From the NCBI GenBank assembly GCA_937941745.1, contig CALDGV010000660.1, forward strand, positions 1 through 8,427: a stretch of DNA of 8,427 bases. Direction: 5' to 3'. The notes below the pieces were generated by a model, which was not told where the DNA came from, did no database searches, and worked only from the letters and a program-made list of their open reading frames with translations. A program made the position numbers and the translations under genes. Positions 1 to 6,783 of the stretch are shown in pieces. The DNA is from an uncultured Prosthecobacter sp. (GTDB lineage: Bacteria; Verrucomicrobiota; Verrucomicrobiia; Verrucomicrobiales; Verrucomicrobiaceae). How positions within the stretch are numbered: position 1 is the first letter of the stretch; each line of letters starts with the position of its first letter.

Positions 1-1
1 C

Positions 2-18
2 CCGCCAGTCACGGGCGG
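2..18 (-). terminator. Possible nth terminator hairpin (cut by window edge)
   Basis: Bases 2-6 (CCGCC) pair with 14-18 (GGCGG) around a seven-base loop. The hairpin lies just past the nth stop codon in the direction of nth transcription. Any U-tract would fall outside the window, so only the stem can be seen. A five-pair GC stem can arise by chance in GC-rich DNA; the position is the main argument. Confidence 0.35.
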
Positions 19-24
19 CCAACC

Positions 25-678
25 TCAAGCCTTGCGCGTTTTAACCGCACGCCTTTGTGGAAAAAGAGCATGGCAAATTTCACAAATCGTCCCGTCACAC
101 CCCCTGGCCGTGCAGTGATCACGCCCGTAAAAAATAATTTGGAGGTGGAGTTTGTTCCAAGCACTCGGAGGGAAAAGGGCCTTCAGGTCTTTTTCAGTCT
201 GTAGAACAGACCGTCCGTCCGTCAATTTCCACCGCTGAGCCAGTCGGTGGATGTGTGTGTCCACCGGAAAGGACGGAACTCCAAAGGCTTGAGCCATGAC
301 CACCTGGGCTGTCTTGTGACCAACACCCGGCAACGCCTCCAAATCCGCGAGATTTCCAGGAACACAGCCCTCATGCTGATCGAGCAGTATTTGAGACAAG
401 CTTTGGATAGCCCGGGCTTTCTGCGGCCCCAGCCCGCAGGGCCGTATGATCTCCTCAATACGGGCCGCAGGCTGCCTGGCAAGCTCCTGAGGAGAGCGCC
501 CCAGCGTGCCAAAGAGACGAGGCGTGATCTGGTTGACGCGCACATCTGTGCACTGAGCCGAGAGCAGAACCGCGATCAGCAGAGTGAATGGATCTGAATG
601 ATCCAGCGGCACAGGGGGATCTGGGTAAAGCTCCCCAAGGCGATGGAGCACAAAGGACGCCCTCTGATTTTTGGTCAC
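25..678 (-). CDS. nth: Endonuclease III (DNA glycosylase/AP lyase)
   Basis: Base-excision repair enzyme that removes oxidised pyrimidines from DNA and nicks the abasic site. With the GTG start at 678 the protein has 217 residues, close to the roughly 211 of E. coli Nth. The N-terminal helix region aligns with LLIAVLLSAQCTDVRVN (residues 33-49). The helix-hairpin-helix LPGVGHKTA (116-124) carries the expected catalytic Lys122, and VDTHIHR (139-145) carries the catalytic Asp140. The C-terminal cluster region has Cys189, 194, 199 and 202 but no cysteine near 208, so the usual C-x6-C-x2-C-x5-C iron-sulfur pattern is not met. The frame is open up to an ATG at 777, but that start would overlap the upstream lipoprotein gene by 94 bases and add 33 residues that do not align with the family. 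The GTG at 678 lies five bases after that gene's stop, with a weak GAGAAG upstream, which suggests co-transcription. Family assignment is firm; the start is likely. Confidence 0.93.
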   Translation of the reverse strand: MTKNQRASFVLHRLGELYPDPPVPLDHSDPFTLLIAVLLSAQCTDVRVNQITPRLFGTLGRSPQELARQPAARIEEIIRPCGLGPQKARAIQSLSQILLDQHEGCVPGNLADLEALPGVGHKTAQVVMAQAFGVPSFPVDTHIHRLAQRWKLTDGRSVLQTEKDLKALFPPSAWNKLHLQIIFYGRDHCTARGCDGTICEICHALFPQRRAVKTRKA

Positions 679-683
679 AGGCT

Positions 684-1172
684 TCAGCTTCTCGAGATAC
701 GACTCACCATGCGACGCACATGGTCGTAGGCCTGGCGCTCCCTCAAGATGGCCAAGCTCTTGGAGCGAGACCCCCATTTCAGAACCCGGATGTTCACGTT
801 GCGAACCCCCCAGGCATTCATGTGAGCCTTGGTTGGCTGATAAATATCAATCGTGTTGGTGCCGACCAAGGCGGAGCCGTAATCATCCACTTGGTAAATG
901 TAGGGGCTGCCTTCGATCTGGAATATCGTCCCCACGGGAAACACGGACCAGTCGGCGGCAGCACTGCGAACTGTGCCATACTTGAGCTGGCTGCCCACGG
1001 CGCTGCGGGCACCATAAATAATGTGATCTGATTCCGTGTGTGTGTAAGCCGTGGTCCGGACGCCCGTGATCCGGGTTCCTTTACGGCTGACAACACGCTG
1101 TCCACCGCTGGAGCAAGAAACCATGGCCAGAGCACAGGTGAAGAATAGAGCTAAACTCAGAAGACGGGTCAT
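684..1172 (-). CDS. 3D-domain (double-psi beta-barrel) putative lipoprotein
   Basis: Small exported protein of 162 residues. The N-terminus is a hydrophobic signal segment (residues 3-18) ending in AMVSC, so Cys20 could be lipidated. The lipobox is imperfect because Met occupies the -3 position. Residues about 38-133 fit the 3D domain found at the end of MltA and in YabE-like proteins: an opening VRTTAYT, a central Gly-rich stretch, and three spaced aspartates at 74 (AAADWSVFPVGT), 96/97 (YQVDDYGSALVG) and 109 (TIDIY). In MltA such an Asp is catalytic for lytic cleavage of peptidoglycan, so a role in cell-wall binding or remodelling is possible but inferred. A basic tail (134-162) follows. 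The gene sits between lpxB (117-base gap) and nth (5-base gap), all on the same strand. I see no strong ribosome binding site before the ATG at 1172. Confidence 0.82.
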   Translation of the reverse strand: MTRLLSLALFFTCALAMVSCSSGGQRVVSRKGTRITGVRTTAYTHTESDHIIYGARSAVGSQLKYGTVRSAAADWSVFPVGTIFQIEGSPYIYQVDDYGSALVGTNTIDIYQPTKAHMNAWGVRNVNIRVLKWGSRSKSLAILRERQAYDHVRRMVSRISRS

Positions 1173-1289
1173 TGTTTAGGCGTACTTAGATATTAACAAC
1201 GGCTCAAAGCCACGCCCATACTTGGACACCCAGAGGCTGATTGCAATCCCAGAATTCAGCCGGGCAAAAGCCCCCTGGAAGAACAAGAA

Positions 1290-2420
1290 TCAGACCGGAG
1301 AAAGCACCGAAGCCACCGTAGCCGCTGCACGCTGGTAGGCACCACCATCGCCTAACGAAGCCACTACCTCCGCCATTCCAGCCTCCACGAGCTTGCGGTA
1401 GGACTCGTCACGAAGCATGCGGGTCATTTCATCCCCCAACGATTCCGGTGTCAGGTCTCCTTGAACCAGCTCCTTGATAACATCTTTCTGGGCGAGGATG
1501 TTCACGATGCCAATCCGGCCAATTCTAACCACGAGTTTTGCCACCAGGTAGGTCACCGGATTGACACGATACACGAGGGCGTAAGGCAGTCCGAAACAGG
1601 CGGCCTCCAAAGTTGCTGTGCCGCTGGCTACCGCCCCGACCTGGCAACGCTGCATAAGATCATACACCGTTCCAACTTCAATCCAGGCACGTGCCTCGGG
1701 CATGCCCGAGGCTTCCGCCATGCCCCGCATTTGCTGGGCCAGGGTTTCATTGGCCGCCGAGACAGCAAAACGGGCGGCGGGGACCTGCTGGCGGATTCTG
1801 CGCGCCGCCTCCAGCATGACAGGAAAAAGCTTTTTGACCTCATTCTGCCGGCTTCCAGGAAACCAGCCCACCAAGCCGGATTCCCGAATCCAATCACGGC
1901 GCAATTCCTTCACGCGATCCACCATAGGATGGCCGTCAAAGACCGTGGGAAGCCCGCTTTTTTCATAGAACTCTTTTTCGAACGGAAAAATGCAGATCAT
2001 CAGATCCAGCACCCTGGCCATGGTCTTCACACGCCCTTTTTTCCACGCCCAGACCTGCGGACTGATGTAGTAGATCAGCTTTCCCTCGTATCCTCGCGAC
2101 CTCAGGGCTTTGGCGAGCCTGAGGTTGAAGCCGGGATAGTCCACTAAAACGACAGCATCAGGCTGCTGCTGAAGGATCTGCGCTACAGAAGAATCCATTT
2201 TCGCCTTGAAGTAGGAGTACATTTTCAGCACTTCCCACAGTCCCACAACGCCAGCTCGTTCGACCCAGTTTTCAATCCCGTCGCCGACGAGTTCTTTCAT
2301 CCGGACACCGCCGAGACCCGTGAATTGAGCATCAGGCCTGAGCTTCCTGAATTCCCCGATCAAACCTGAGGCATGGGTATCCCCGCTGAGTTCTCCGGCA
2401 ATGATGTGAAGGTGAGGCAT
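1290..2420 (-). CDS. lpxB: Lipid-A-disaccharide synthase
   Basis: Peripheral inner-membrane glycosyltransferase (family GT19) that joins UDP-2,3-diacylglucosamine and lipid X to form the lipid A disaccharide. From the ATG at 2420 the protein has 376 residues, a normal LpxB length. Family motifs appear in order: IIAGELSGD (6-14), VLVDYPGFNLRLAK (91-104), YYISPQVWAWKKGRV (117-131), FPFEKEFYEK (145-154), FDGHPMVD (161-168), FPGSRQNEVKKL (187-198), ASGTATLEAACFGLP (265-279) and IVNILAQKDVIKELVQ (305-320). The frame is open further upstream to an ATG at 2471 and a TTG at 2477. Those 17-19 extra residues are not family-like, and a candidate promoter -10 overlaps them, so 2420 is preferred. No Shine-Dalgarno precedes any of the three starts. 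The gene implies an outer membrane with lipid A. Other Lpx genes are not in this window. Confidence 0.95.
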   Translation of the reverse strand: MPHLHIIAGELSGDTHASGLIGEFRKLRPDAQFTGLGGVRMKELVGDGIENWVERAGVVGLWEVLKMYSYFKAKMDSSVAQILQQQPDAVVLVDYPGFNLRLAKALRSRGYEGKLIYYISPQVWAWKKGRVKTMARVLDLMICIFPFEKEFYEKSGLPTVFDGHPMVDRVKELRRDWIRESGLVGWFPGSRQNEVKKLFPVMLEAARRIRQQVPAARFAVSAANETLAQQMRGMAEASGMPEARAWIEVGTVYDLMQRCQVGAVASGTATLEAACFGLPYALVYRVNPVTYLVAKLVVRIGRIGIVNILAQKDVIKELVQGDLTPESLGDEMTRMLRDESYRKLVEAGMAEVVASLGDGGAYQRAAATVASVLSPV

Positions 2421-2458
2421 GAAGAAGGAGCAGCAGAATCCAGCAAAAGCTTTCCAGG

Positions 2459-2487
2459 GATACAAAGCCATGCACAAGCCGGGTCAA
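2459..2487 (-). promoter_or_regulatory. Candidate lpxB promoter
   Basis: On the minus strand TTGACC (2487-2482) is followed after 17 bases by TGTATC (2464-2459). This is a good -35 and a mediocre -10 for a housekeeping sigma factor. Transcription would begin near 2452, giving a leader of about 30 bases before the ATG at 2420 and excluding the upstream TTG/ATG starts. The call rests on motif and position only. Confidence 0.35.
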
Positions 2488-2546
2488 CCTACAGGGAGGC
2501 TTTTTTTCGTGCTTTCAGTGCAGCTGTGCCTATCATCCGGCCGCTT

Positions 2547-2575
2547 TTGACGGAAAAAAGCAACCCTTCAAACCT
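2547..2575 (+). promoter_or_regulatory. Weak candidate promoter for the TIM-barrel gene
   Basis: TTGACG (2547-2552) is a good -35 match and is followed by an A-rich run. The hexamer 17 bases on (AAACCT, 2570-2575) is a poor -10. The site lies in the divergent gap between lpxB and the TIM-barrel gene, so some promoter is expected here, but this one is weakly supported. Confidence 0.2.
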
Positions 2576-2590
2576 CGTAACAACCATTCC

Positions 2591-3619
2591 ATGAGCAAAT
2601 CCGCACCCAAACTTCACAACGCGATGTGGCCCGGCCTCGTCGGCAAAGGCGATGGCGAAGGCCAGGAACCCCCGATCAGCCTCGAGCGCATGCTCGACCT
2701 CACCGCCGCTGCAAACGTCAACGGCCAGAAATTCGAAGGCATCGACTATTTCCTCTTCCTGCCCCATACGGACCCGAATGCCAGTGACGAAGAAATCAAA
2801 AAGATCGCTGACCAGATCGCCAGTCGCGGCTTCTCCGTCGGTTCCCTCGTGGCTCCAGTCTGGCCAGGCACCGTGGGTGACAGCGCTATGGGCGACGACG
2901 CCCAGCAGGCGAAGTTCCTCGACGCCGTGAAGATGGCATGCCGCATCGCGAAGGTCTTCAACAGCACCGGCATCCGCAAATACGGCTGCATCCGCATCGA
3001 CTCCGCCGAGTTCGGCATCGCCAAGTGGCGTGAAAACCCCAAGGCGAACACCGCCCGCATCATCGACACCTTCAAGAAGGCCGCCGCCATCGCCAAGGAT
3101 CACGGCGAGCGCCTTGCCGCTGAAGGCGAGATTTGCTGGGCCGGCATGCACTCCTGGAAAGACATGCTCGACGTCCTCGAAGGCGTGGGCATGCCCGAGG
3201 CTCTCGGCTTCCAGGCCGACCTCGCCCATACCTACCTTTACACGCTCGGTTACAACGCCCCTGAGCATGCCCTCGTCAAAGAAGGCTATAGCGCGGACGA
3301 GTTCTACGCCGCCTACGAGAAGATGACCGACGCCCTGCGCCCGTGGACCATCGATTTCCACGTAGCCCAGAACGACGGCACCGTGCACGGCGCTGGCAGC
3401 CACGACAAGACCGGCAAGCACTGCCGTGCCGACGATCCGAACGGCAAGCTCGACATCGTGAAGTGCGCTGGTTACTGGCTCAAGGACGCCCAGGCCCGCG
3501 GCATCCAGCACATCTGCTGGGATGGCTGCATGTTCCCAAACGCCGTGCTCGAAACACCCGGCACCTGGAACACTATCCTCGACACGATGATCAAGGTGCG
3601 TGACGCACACGGCTGGTAA
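2591..3619 (+). CDS. Sugar isomerase/epimerase-like protein, xylose-isomerase-type TIM barrel
   Basis: Predicted soluble enzyme of 342 residues resembling the AP-endonuclease-2/xylose isomerase superfamily, whose members isomerise or epimerise sugars, sugar acids or inositol derivatives using divalent metals. Likely metal-binding segments sit at the ends of the predicted strands: [13 protein letters not shown] (177-189, Glu178/180), FQADLAHTY (207-215, Asp210 and His213), [13 protein letters not shown] (255-267, His257 and His266) and [14 protein letters not shown] (275-288). The exact substrate cannot be read from the sequence. No signal peptide is present. Codons end overwhelmingly in C or G, more than in the neighbours, which suggests high expression. 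No Shine-Dalgarno precedes the ATG. The gene stands alone between a divergent lpxB and its own strong terminator. The fold class is fairly sure; the reaction is unknown. Confidence 0.85.
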   Translation: MSKSAPKLHNAMWPGLVGKGDGEGQEPPISLERMLDLTAAANVNGQKFEGIDYFLFLPHTDPNASDEEIKKIADQIASRGFSVGSLVAPVWPGTVGDSAMGDDAQQAKFLDAVKMACRIAKVFNSTGIRKYGCIRIDSAEFGIAKWRENPKANTARIIDTFKKAAAIAKDHGERLAAEGEICWAGMHSWKDMLDVLEGVGMPEALGFQADLAHTYLYTLGYNAPEHALVKEGYSADEFYAAYEKMTDALRPWTIDFHVAQNDGTVHGAGSHDKTGKHCRADDPNGKLDIVKCAGYWLKDAQARGIQHICWDGCMFPNAVLETPGTWNTILDTMIKVRDAHGW

Positions 3620-3646
3620 TACACGCCCTCGAAAAGGCTCAATCAG

Positions 3647-3677
3647 GCCCCGCCGAAACATCCGGCGGGGCTTTTTT
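3647..3677 (+). terminator. Rho-independent terminator of the TIM-barrel gene
   Basis: A perfect nine-pair stem (GCCCCGCCG at 3647-3655 with CGGCGGGGC at 3663-3671), a seven-base loop and six T residues (3672-3677). It starts 28 bases after the stop codon. This is a textbook intrinsic terminator and separates the gene from the tRNA unit downstream. Confidence 0.93.
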
Positions 3678-3843
3678 ATGCCAAATCCTGATTGTTGGGC
3701 CAAATTCAATGGAATCGCCGCAGTCCGAAGCATCACAGGGTCCTCATTCGTCCGCTGCTTCCGAGCCATCTTTCCCAGGTCGATCTCGTTCTTGAGCACC
3801 TTTCTTCTTGCGCAGTGATGATTACGCCCCACTATCACGGCCC

Positions 3844-3860
3844 GCTTCCGATTCGGAAGC
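3844..3860. repeat. 17-base inverted repeat just before the tRNA
   Basis: GCTTCCGA (3844-3851) and TCGGAAGC (3853-3860) are perfect inverted copies around a single T. The repeat ends seven bases before the tRNA 5' end. As RNA it would form a short hairpin in the tRNA leader (CTTCC stem, five-base loop); as DNA it could be a protein site. CAGTTTT follows, which gives a faint terminator look. Function is unknown. Confidence 0.55.
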
Positions 3861-3867
3861 CAGTTTT

Positions 3868-3944
3868 CGGGACGTAGCTCAGCCTGGTAGAGCGCTTGCT
3901 TTGGGAGCAAGAAGTCGTGAGTTCGAATCTCGCCGTCCCGACCA
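3868..3944 (+). tRNA. tRNA-Pro (anticodon TGG), CCA encoded
   Basis: A complete cloverleaf can be folded by eye. The acceptor CGGGACG (3868-3874) pairs fully with CGTCCCG (3934-3940). The D stem is GCTC/GAGC with AGCCTGGTA in the loop. The anticodon stem CTTGC/GCAAG encloses TTTGGGA, giving anticodon TGG. The variable region is AAGTC. The T stem GTGAG/CTCGC has one G-T pair and the loop TTCGAAT. Discriminator A3941 is followed by an encoded CCA (3942-3944). C1-G72 is typical of bacterial tRNA-Pro. It decodes CCA and probably other proline codons by wobble. A YbjN-like gene begins four bases downstream, so the two are almost certainly co-transcribed. Confidence 0.97.
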
Positions 3945-3948
3945 TCTC

Positions 3949-4452
3949 ATGCCATCTGCCCTCTACAACGCCACACTCGCCGCCTTCAAAGCCCAGGGTT
4001 GGACCTACCGGCCGGTGCCTGGAGTCGAAGTGATCGAGGCGGACTTTGAAGCCCACCACGCCAAAGTGCCTCTGCATGTCCAGGTCTATGGCGAGCCAGG
4101 CATCGTCAGTGTGGTGGCGCGCGTCAGCTTGCAGGTGCCTTCAAGTCATCGGACGCCGGTGCTGGAACTGCTGATGCGCACCAACAAAGAGCTCAACATC
4201 GGAAATTTCGAGCTCGATTGGGATGACGGCGTGGTGATGTTCCGGGTGACGAATATTTTCGTATCCTCCCATTACGACGAACGTCTCATCGCTGGCCTGG
4301 TTCATGCAGCGATCGCAGAGGTGGACCGGATCACACCTTTCCTCGGTGAAATATGCCACACCCCGAAGGGCCAACTGCTGCTGATGCGCGTGACCGAGCT
4401 GATGAAGCGCCAGGAACTCCTGCCACCAGCGCCTGAACCCGCTGCCAACTAA
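3949..4452 (+). CDS. YbjN-domain / type III chaperone-fold-like protein
   Basis: Predicted cytoplasmic protein of 167 residues resembling the YbjN family, which shares an alpha/beta fold with type III secretion chaperones; the molecular role is poorly known. Features seen: an N-terminal helix (LYNATLAAFKAQGW, 5-18), alternating strands (27-62), a helix with LELLMRTNKELNIGNFEL (72-89), then a strand pair (WDDGVVMFRVTNIF, 91-104) and a long helix (110-128). The last segment (142-167) is a helix followed by a Pro/Ala tail. The ATG lies four bases after the CCA end of tRNA-Pro. The frame is open through the tRNA to 3808, but that part only translates tRNA sequence. No ribosome binding site is possible beyond the tRNA itself, so after tRNA 3' processing the message would be nearly leaderless. 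Family call is by overall pattern, not by catalytic motif. Confidence 0.72.
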   Translation: MPSALYNATLAAFKAQGWTYRPVPGVEVIEADFEAHHAKVPLHVQVYGEPGIVSVVARVSLQVPSSHRTPVLELLMRTNKELNIGNFELDWDDGVVMFRVTNIFVSSHYDERLIAGLVHAAIAEVDRITPFLGEICHTPKGQLLLMRVTELMKRQELLPPAPEPAAN

Positions 4453-4541
4453 GGCTCAAGGCGAACTTTTCAGTTCTCTATTTCCTGTTTTCGGCGTTCA
4501 ATCGCCCGGATTACTTCCCGGGCCAGCCCCACTGACCTTCC

Positions 4542-5324
4542 GTGCGCTATCTGCTCCACCATCATCCAGCCTTCCCAGGCCTGCTGAGCAAGGAGGATCT
4601 TTACACCCTTGTGGAGAACGGCTCCCTGGCGCGTGGAGAACTTTGCACGGATGTGCAGACAGGCAGAGATCATACTGTCGGCGAGGTCATCAGCGGCATG
4701 CGACCTCCGCGAGCCAGCTCTCCCGCCCGAGTTTCAAGACCAGCCTACCAGGAGTTTCGTGCTGACGACCCCTTTGAGGGTGAAGCCTTGGCACCTGCCG
4801 AACAAGATCCCGAACCTCTGGACGCGCCTCAGGAAGAGCTGCCAGATGAAGACGACAACCCACAGTTCACAGACAGCGGAGAACGAATCTGGTATTTCGC
4901 CCATCCAGCCTGGCTCAGCTACTGGAAGGAATTGCTGCTGATGCTGCTCTTTTTCACAGCCGCCGGACTGCTTTTCAACATGGAGGAGGGCTGGGCACTA
5001 GTCAGCGGTCTTTGCGGGCTGGCGGTGTTCATCGGTGTTTCCATCGCACGCAGCTCGCATGACTACATCGTCACCGAGGAGCGGGTAGAATACATTTGGG
5101 GCATACTTGGCCGCAGTTCCAAAGAGGTGCGCATCTGTGACATTCGCAGTTTGGATGTATGGGAAAAAGGGCTCAAAGGCTTCGTCTTCAGGCTTGGCAC
5201 GCTGGATGTGTCATCCGCAGGCAACTCAGGCGTTGAAGTCCGCTTCAGCGACATCCGCCGCGCCCATGAGGTGAAGCAGCTGATCCGCGTGCTACAGCGA
5301 GGTGATGCTCCTGAAGCAGAATGA
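4542..5324 (+). CDS. Membrane protein with bacterial PH domain (YdbS-like)
   Basis: Protein of 260 residues with a GTG start. Three parts are visible. Residues 1-53 form a small domain (YLLHHHPAFPGLLSKEDLYT onward, then LVENGSLARGELCTD) whose layout recalls GYF_2/DUF4339 modules; this is a tentative match. Residues 54-112 are a Pro-rich, strongly acidic, probably disordered linker. Two transmembrane helices follow (about 129-146 and 151-169), separated by a very short turn. Residues 172-253 match the bacterial PH (bPH2) pattern: HDYIVTEERVEYIWGILG, a Trp in SLDVWEKG (203-210), and a last helix AHEVKQLIRVL (241-251). Both ends should face the same side, most likely the cytoplasm. It follows the YbjN-like gene by 89 bases and may share its transcript. 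No Shine-Dalgarno lies before the GTG, so a nearby alternative start cannot be excluded. Function is unknown. Confidence 0.78.
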   Translation: MRYLLHHHPAFPGLLSKEDLYTLVENGSLARGELCTDVQTGRDHTVGEVISGMRPPRASSPARVSRPAYQEFRADDPFEGEALAPAEQDPEPLDAPQEELPDEDDNPQFTDSGERIWYFAHPAWLSYWKELLLMLLFFTAAGLLFNMEEGWALVSGLCGLAVFIGVSIARSSHDYIVTEERVEYIWGILGRSSKEVRICDIRSLDVWEKGLKGFVFRLGTLDVSSAGNSGVEVRFSDIRRAHEVKQLIRVLQRGDAPEAE

Positions 5325-5358
5325 GCCGCTGCAGCAGCCACACGGCGGTTGAAGGCCT

Positions 5359-5754
5359 TTACAAAAAGACCAGCGCAGCAACGATCATGCTGATCAAAGC
5401 ACAAACCAGCACTGCGCCTGCTGCTGCATCTTTGGCCCTGCGAATGTGCTCATCAGGCTCCGTGGTGACACGATCACACAAGGCTTCGAGAGCGCTGTTC
5501 AAGAGCTCGGCAGCCCAGACAAGGGCGATGCATCCAAGAACAGCAGCCCATTCCCAGGAAGCCAGATTGTCCACCAAGCCCGCGGTGATGACCACGAGAG
5601 CAGCAAGGGCATGAATGCGCATGTTTCTCTGCGTCCGCAATGCCCAGGTAATGCCTGCAAAGGCATGGCGAAAGCTGCGAATCAAAGCAGGAATCACAAT
5701 GGCTAAAGGATCAGTTGGAACCTCCGCTTGTCGCCTGGGCAGGTGCAGACTCAT
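5359..5754 (-). CDS. dgkA: Diacylglycerol/undecaprenol kinase (DagK family)
   Basis: Small integral membrane kinase, here 131 residues, that phosphorylates diacylglycerol or undecaprenol. Family hallmarks are present: QRNMRIHALAAL (42-53), ELLNSALEALCDRV (83-96) with the conserved Glu83, Asn86, Glu90 and Asp94, and AKDAAAGAVL (107-116). Three hydrophobic helices are expected (about 48-62, 67-88, 111-130). The sequence is closer in look to the short undecaprenol-kinase type than to E. coli DgkA, so the lipid substrate is uncertain. The ATG at 5754 overlaps the upstream gene by 44 bases. A GTG at 5697 would start 13 bases after the upstream stop and give 112 residues, opening with IPALIRSFRHAFAGI as family members usually do. 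Either start is possible. The gene is convergent with the PH-domain gene (34-base gap). Confidence 0.9.
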   Translation of the reverse strand: MSLHLPRRQAEVPTDPLAIVIPALIRSFRHAFAGITWALRTQRNMRIHALAALVVITAGLVDNLASWEWAAVLGCIALVWAAELLNSALEALCDRVTTEPDEHIRRAKDAAAGAVLVCALISMIVAALVFL

Positions 5755-6697
5755 TCACGAGCTTGCGCAGTTCATCCACCCACTTGGGAGCATCTGCATG
5801 CCCAGGGTATTCCTTGATGATGCTGAGCATGTCCGCCATGGCCTGAATGCGGCCCGCGCCGTGGGAGTAAAGATAGCTGGCCCGAGCCCAGCGCAGGGCA
5901 GGCAGATCGTTGCGAACCCAAAGCTCAAATTCCGCGTCTGAAAGCTGGCCTTTCGCAAAGGCCTGTTCAGCAGCAATGCGGGAGTCCCACAAAGGCACCG
6001 GATTTGAGCCCGTGGATTCAGCGATTTTCAGCATCGTGCCATACATTCCCCCCAGCGAAGAAGGGTCGCCGCTCCAGGCGGAAGAAGCCGCAAGGTAACG
6101 CTGAAGCTGGTAGGCTTCGACCACGGGCGCCTGAGCCGAACGAATCATGTTCCGGGCACGGCCCCTGAGCTTGGTCGCAGAATCGACGAGGTTTTTGACA
6201 TACTCTTGAAGCTTGGGCACCATCGTCGGAAGGGTTTCCGGTGTGCACTCATTCGCCTGTAGAGTGAGCATCAGATAGCGCAGCCCGAGACGGATGGCAC
6301 AGGCCTGGTCACCCTCGTCATCAATCGTGCCACCCTGTGCCTTGGCACGTTTTTCCATGCTCTTTTCCATCCGCTGCTCCATCTCCCTGGCCATGACCTT
6401 GCTGCCATCCTTGCGCTCGGCGTTGATCAGGGAATAGCAGTCGAGATAAAAGTTCGTAGCAGCGGCCTCGCTGGCTGTGGCTGCATCCAGTTTGGCGATG
6501 ATCCCTCCCAGGAATCCACTGCGCTGGGCGGAGATGGTCTTTTCAAGCTCCTGCAACTGGCTCAGCACGTTGGAGACCTGGGCATCCGTGAGCTGCGGCT
6601 TTTCTTCGCCAGCAGGCGCCGAGGGCGCGGTGGTGGCTTGAGCCGAAAGCAGGGCTGGAGCGGCCAGCAGAACGAGCATGAGAGGAGCTGTCTTCAT
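5711..6697 (-). CDS. Secreted helical protein of unknown function
   Basis: Protein of 328 residues with a clear signal peptide: Lys2, hydrophobic core 5-18, and a likely cleavage after LLSA (16-19). Residues 20-35 are a Pro/Ala-rich spacer. The rest is mostly helical, with a possible coiled-coil stretch at 37-60 (VSNVLSQLQELEKTISAQ) and a charged Met/Glu/Lys helix at 99-120. The C-terminal third (about 236-316) contains WDSRIAAEQAFAKG and a helix ending in YPGHADAPKWVDELRKLV, which has a TPR-like flavour without a clear repeat. Cys87, Cys133 and Cys151 are present. I do not recognise the family. The frame extends upstream to 7006, but the signal peptide fixes the ATG at 6697; the upstream 103 residues look non-coding and overlap the next gene. 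The end overlaps or abuts the DagK-family gene, suggesting one transcript. Confidence 0.8.
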   Translation of the reverse strand: MKTAPLMLVLLAAPALLSAQATTAPSAPAGEEKPQLTDAQVSNVLSQLQELEKTISAQRSGFLGGIIAKLDAATASEAAATNFYLDCYSLINAERKDGSKVMAREMEQRMEKSMEKRAKAQGGTIDDEGDQACAIRLGLRYLMLTLQANECTPETLPTMVPKLQEYVKNLVDSATKLRGRARNMIRSAQAPVVEAYQLQRYLAASSAWSGDPSSLGGMYGTMLKIAESTGSNPVPLWDSRIAAEQAFAKGQLSDAEFELWVRNDLPALRWARASYLYSHGAGRIQAMADMLSIIKEYPGHADAPKWVDELRKLVNESAPAQATSGGSN

Positions 6698-6783
6698 GGG
6701 GCAGTGAGGTGATGGTCCCTTGTAACGACGAGGAGGGCAAAAACTAAGGGGAAAGATGCGAAAACCTTCGGATGGAGCTTCGT

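Noticed and set aside
588..1031. 147-codon plus-strand frame
   Set aside because: It is antisense to nth and the 3D-domain gene, both of which have clear family motifs.
1461..2147. 228-codon plus-strand frame
   Set aside because: It is a shadow opposite lpxB; the composition is His/Arg/Pro rich with no motif.
3600..3818. Small plus-strand frame after the TIM-barrel gene
   Set aside because: It overlaps the gene's last codons and runs through the terminator stem; its protein has no recognisable feature.
2489..3910. 473-codon open frame on the minus strand opposite the TIM-barrel gene
   Set aside because: It spans the terminator and part of the tRNA, shows no protein family pattern, and is explained by the C/G-ending codon bias of the real gene on the other strand.
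3868..3944. tRNA-Pro as an integration site for a mobile element
   Set aside because: No integrase, no repeated tRNA 3' end and no foreign-looking segment is visible nearby.
3808..3948. N-terminal extension of the YbjN-like protein through the tRNA
   Set aside because: The residues DVAQPGRALALGARSREF are the well-known false peptide from translating a tRNA gene; the true start is after the tRNA.
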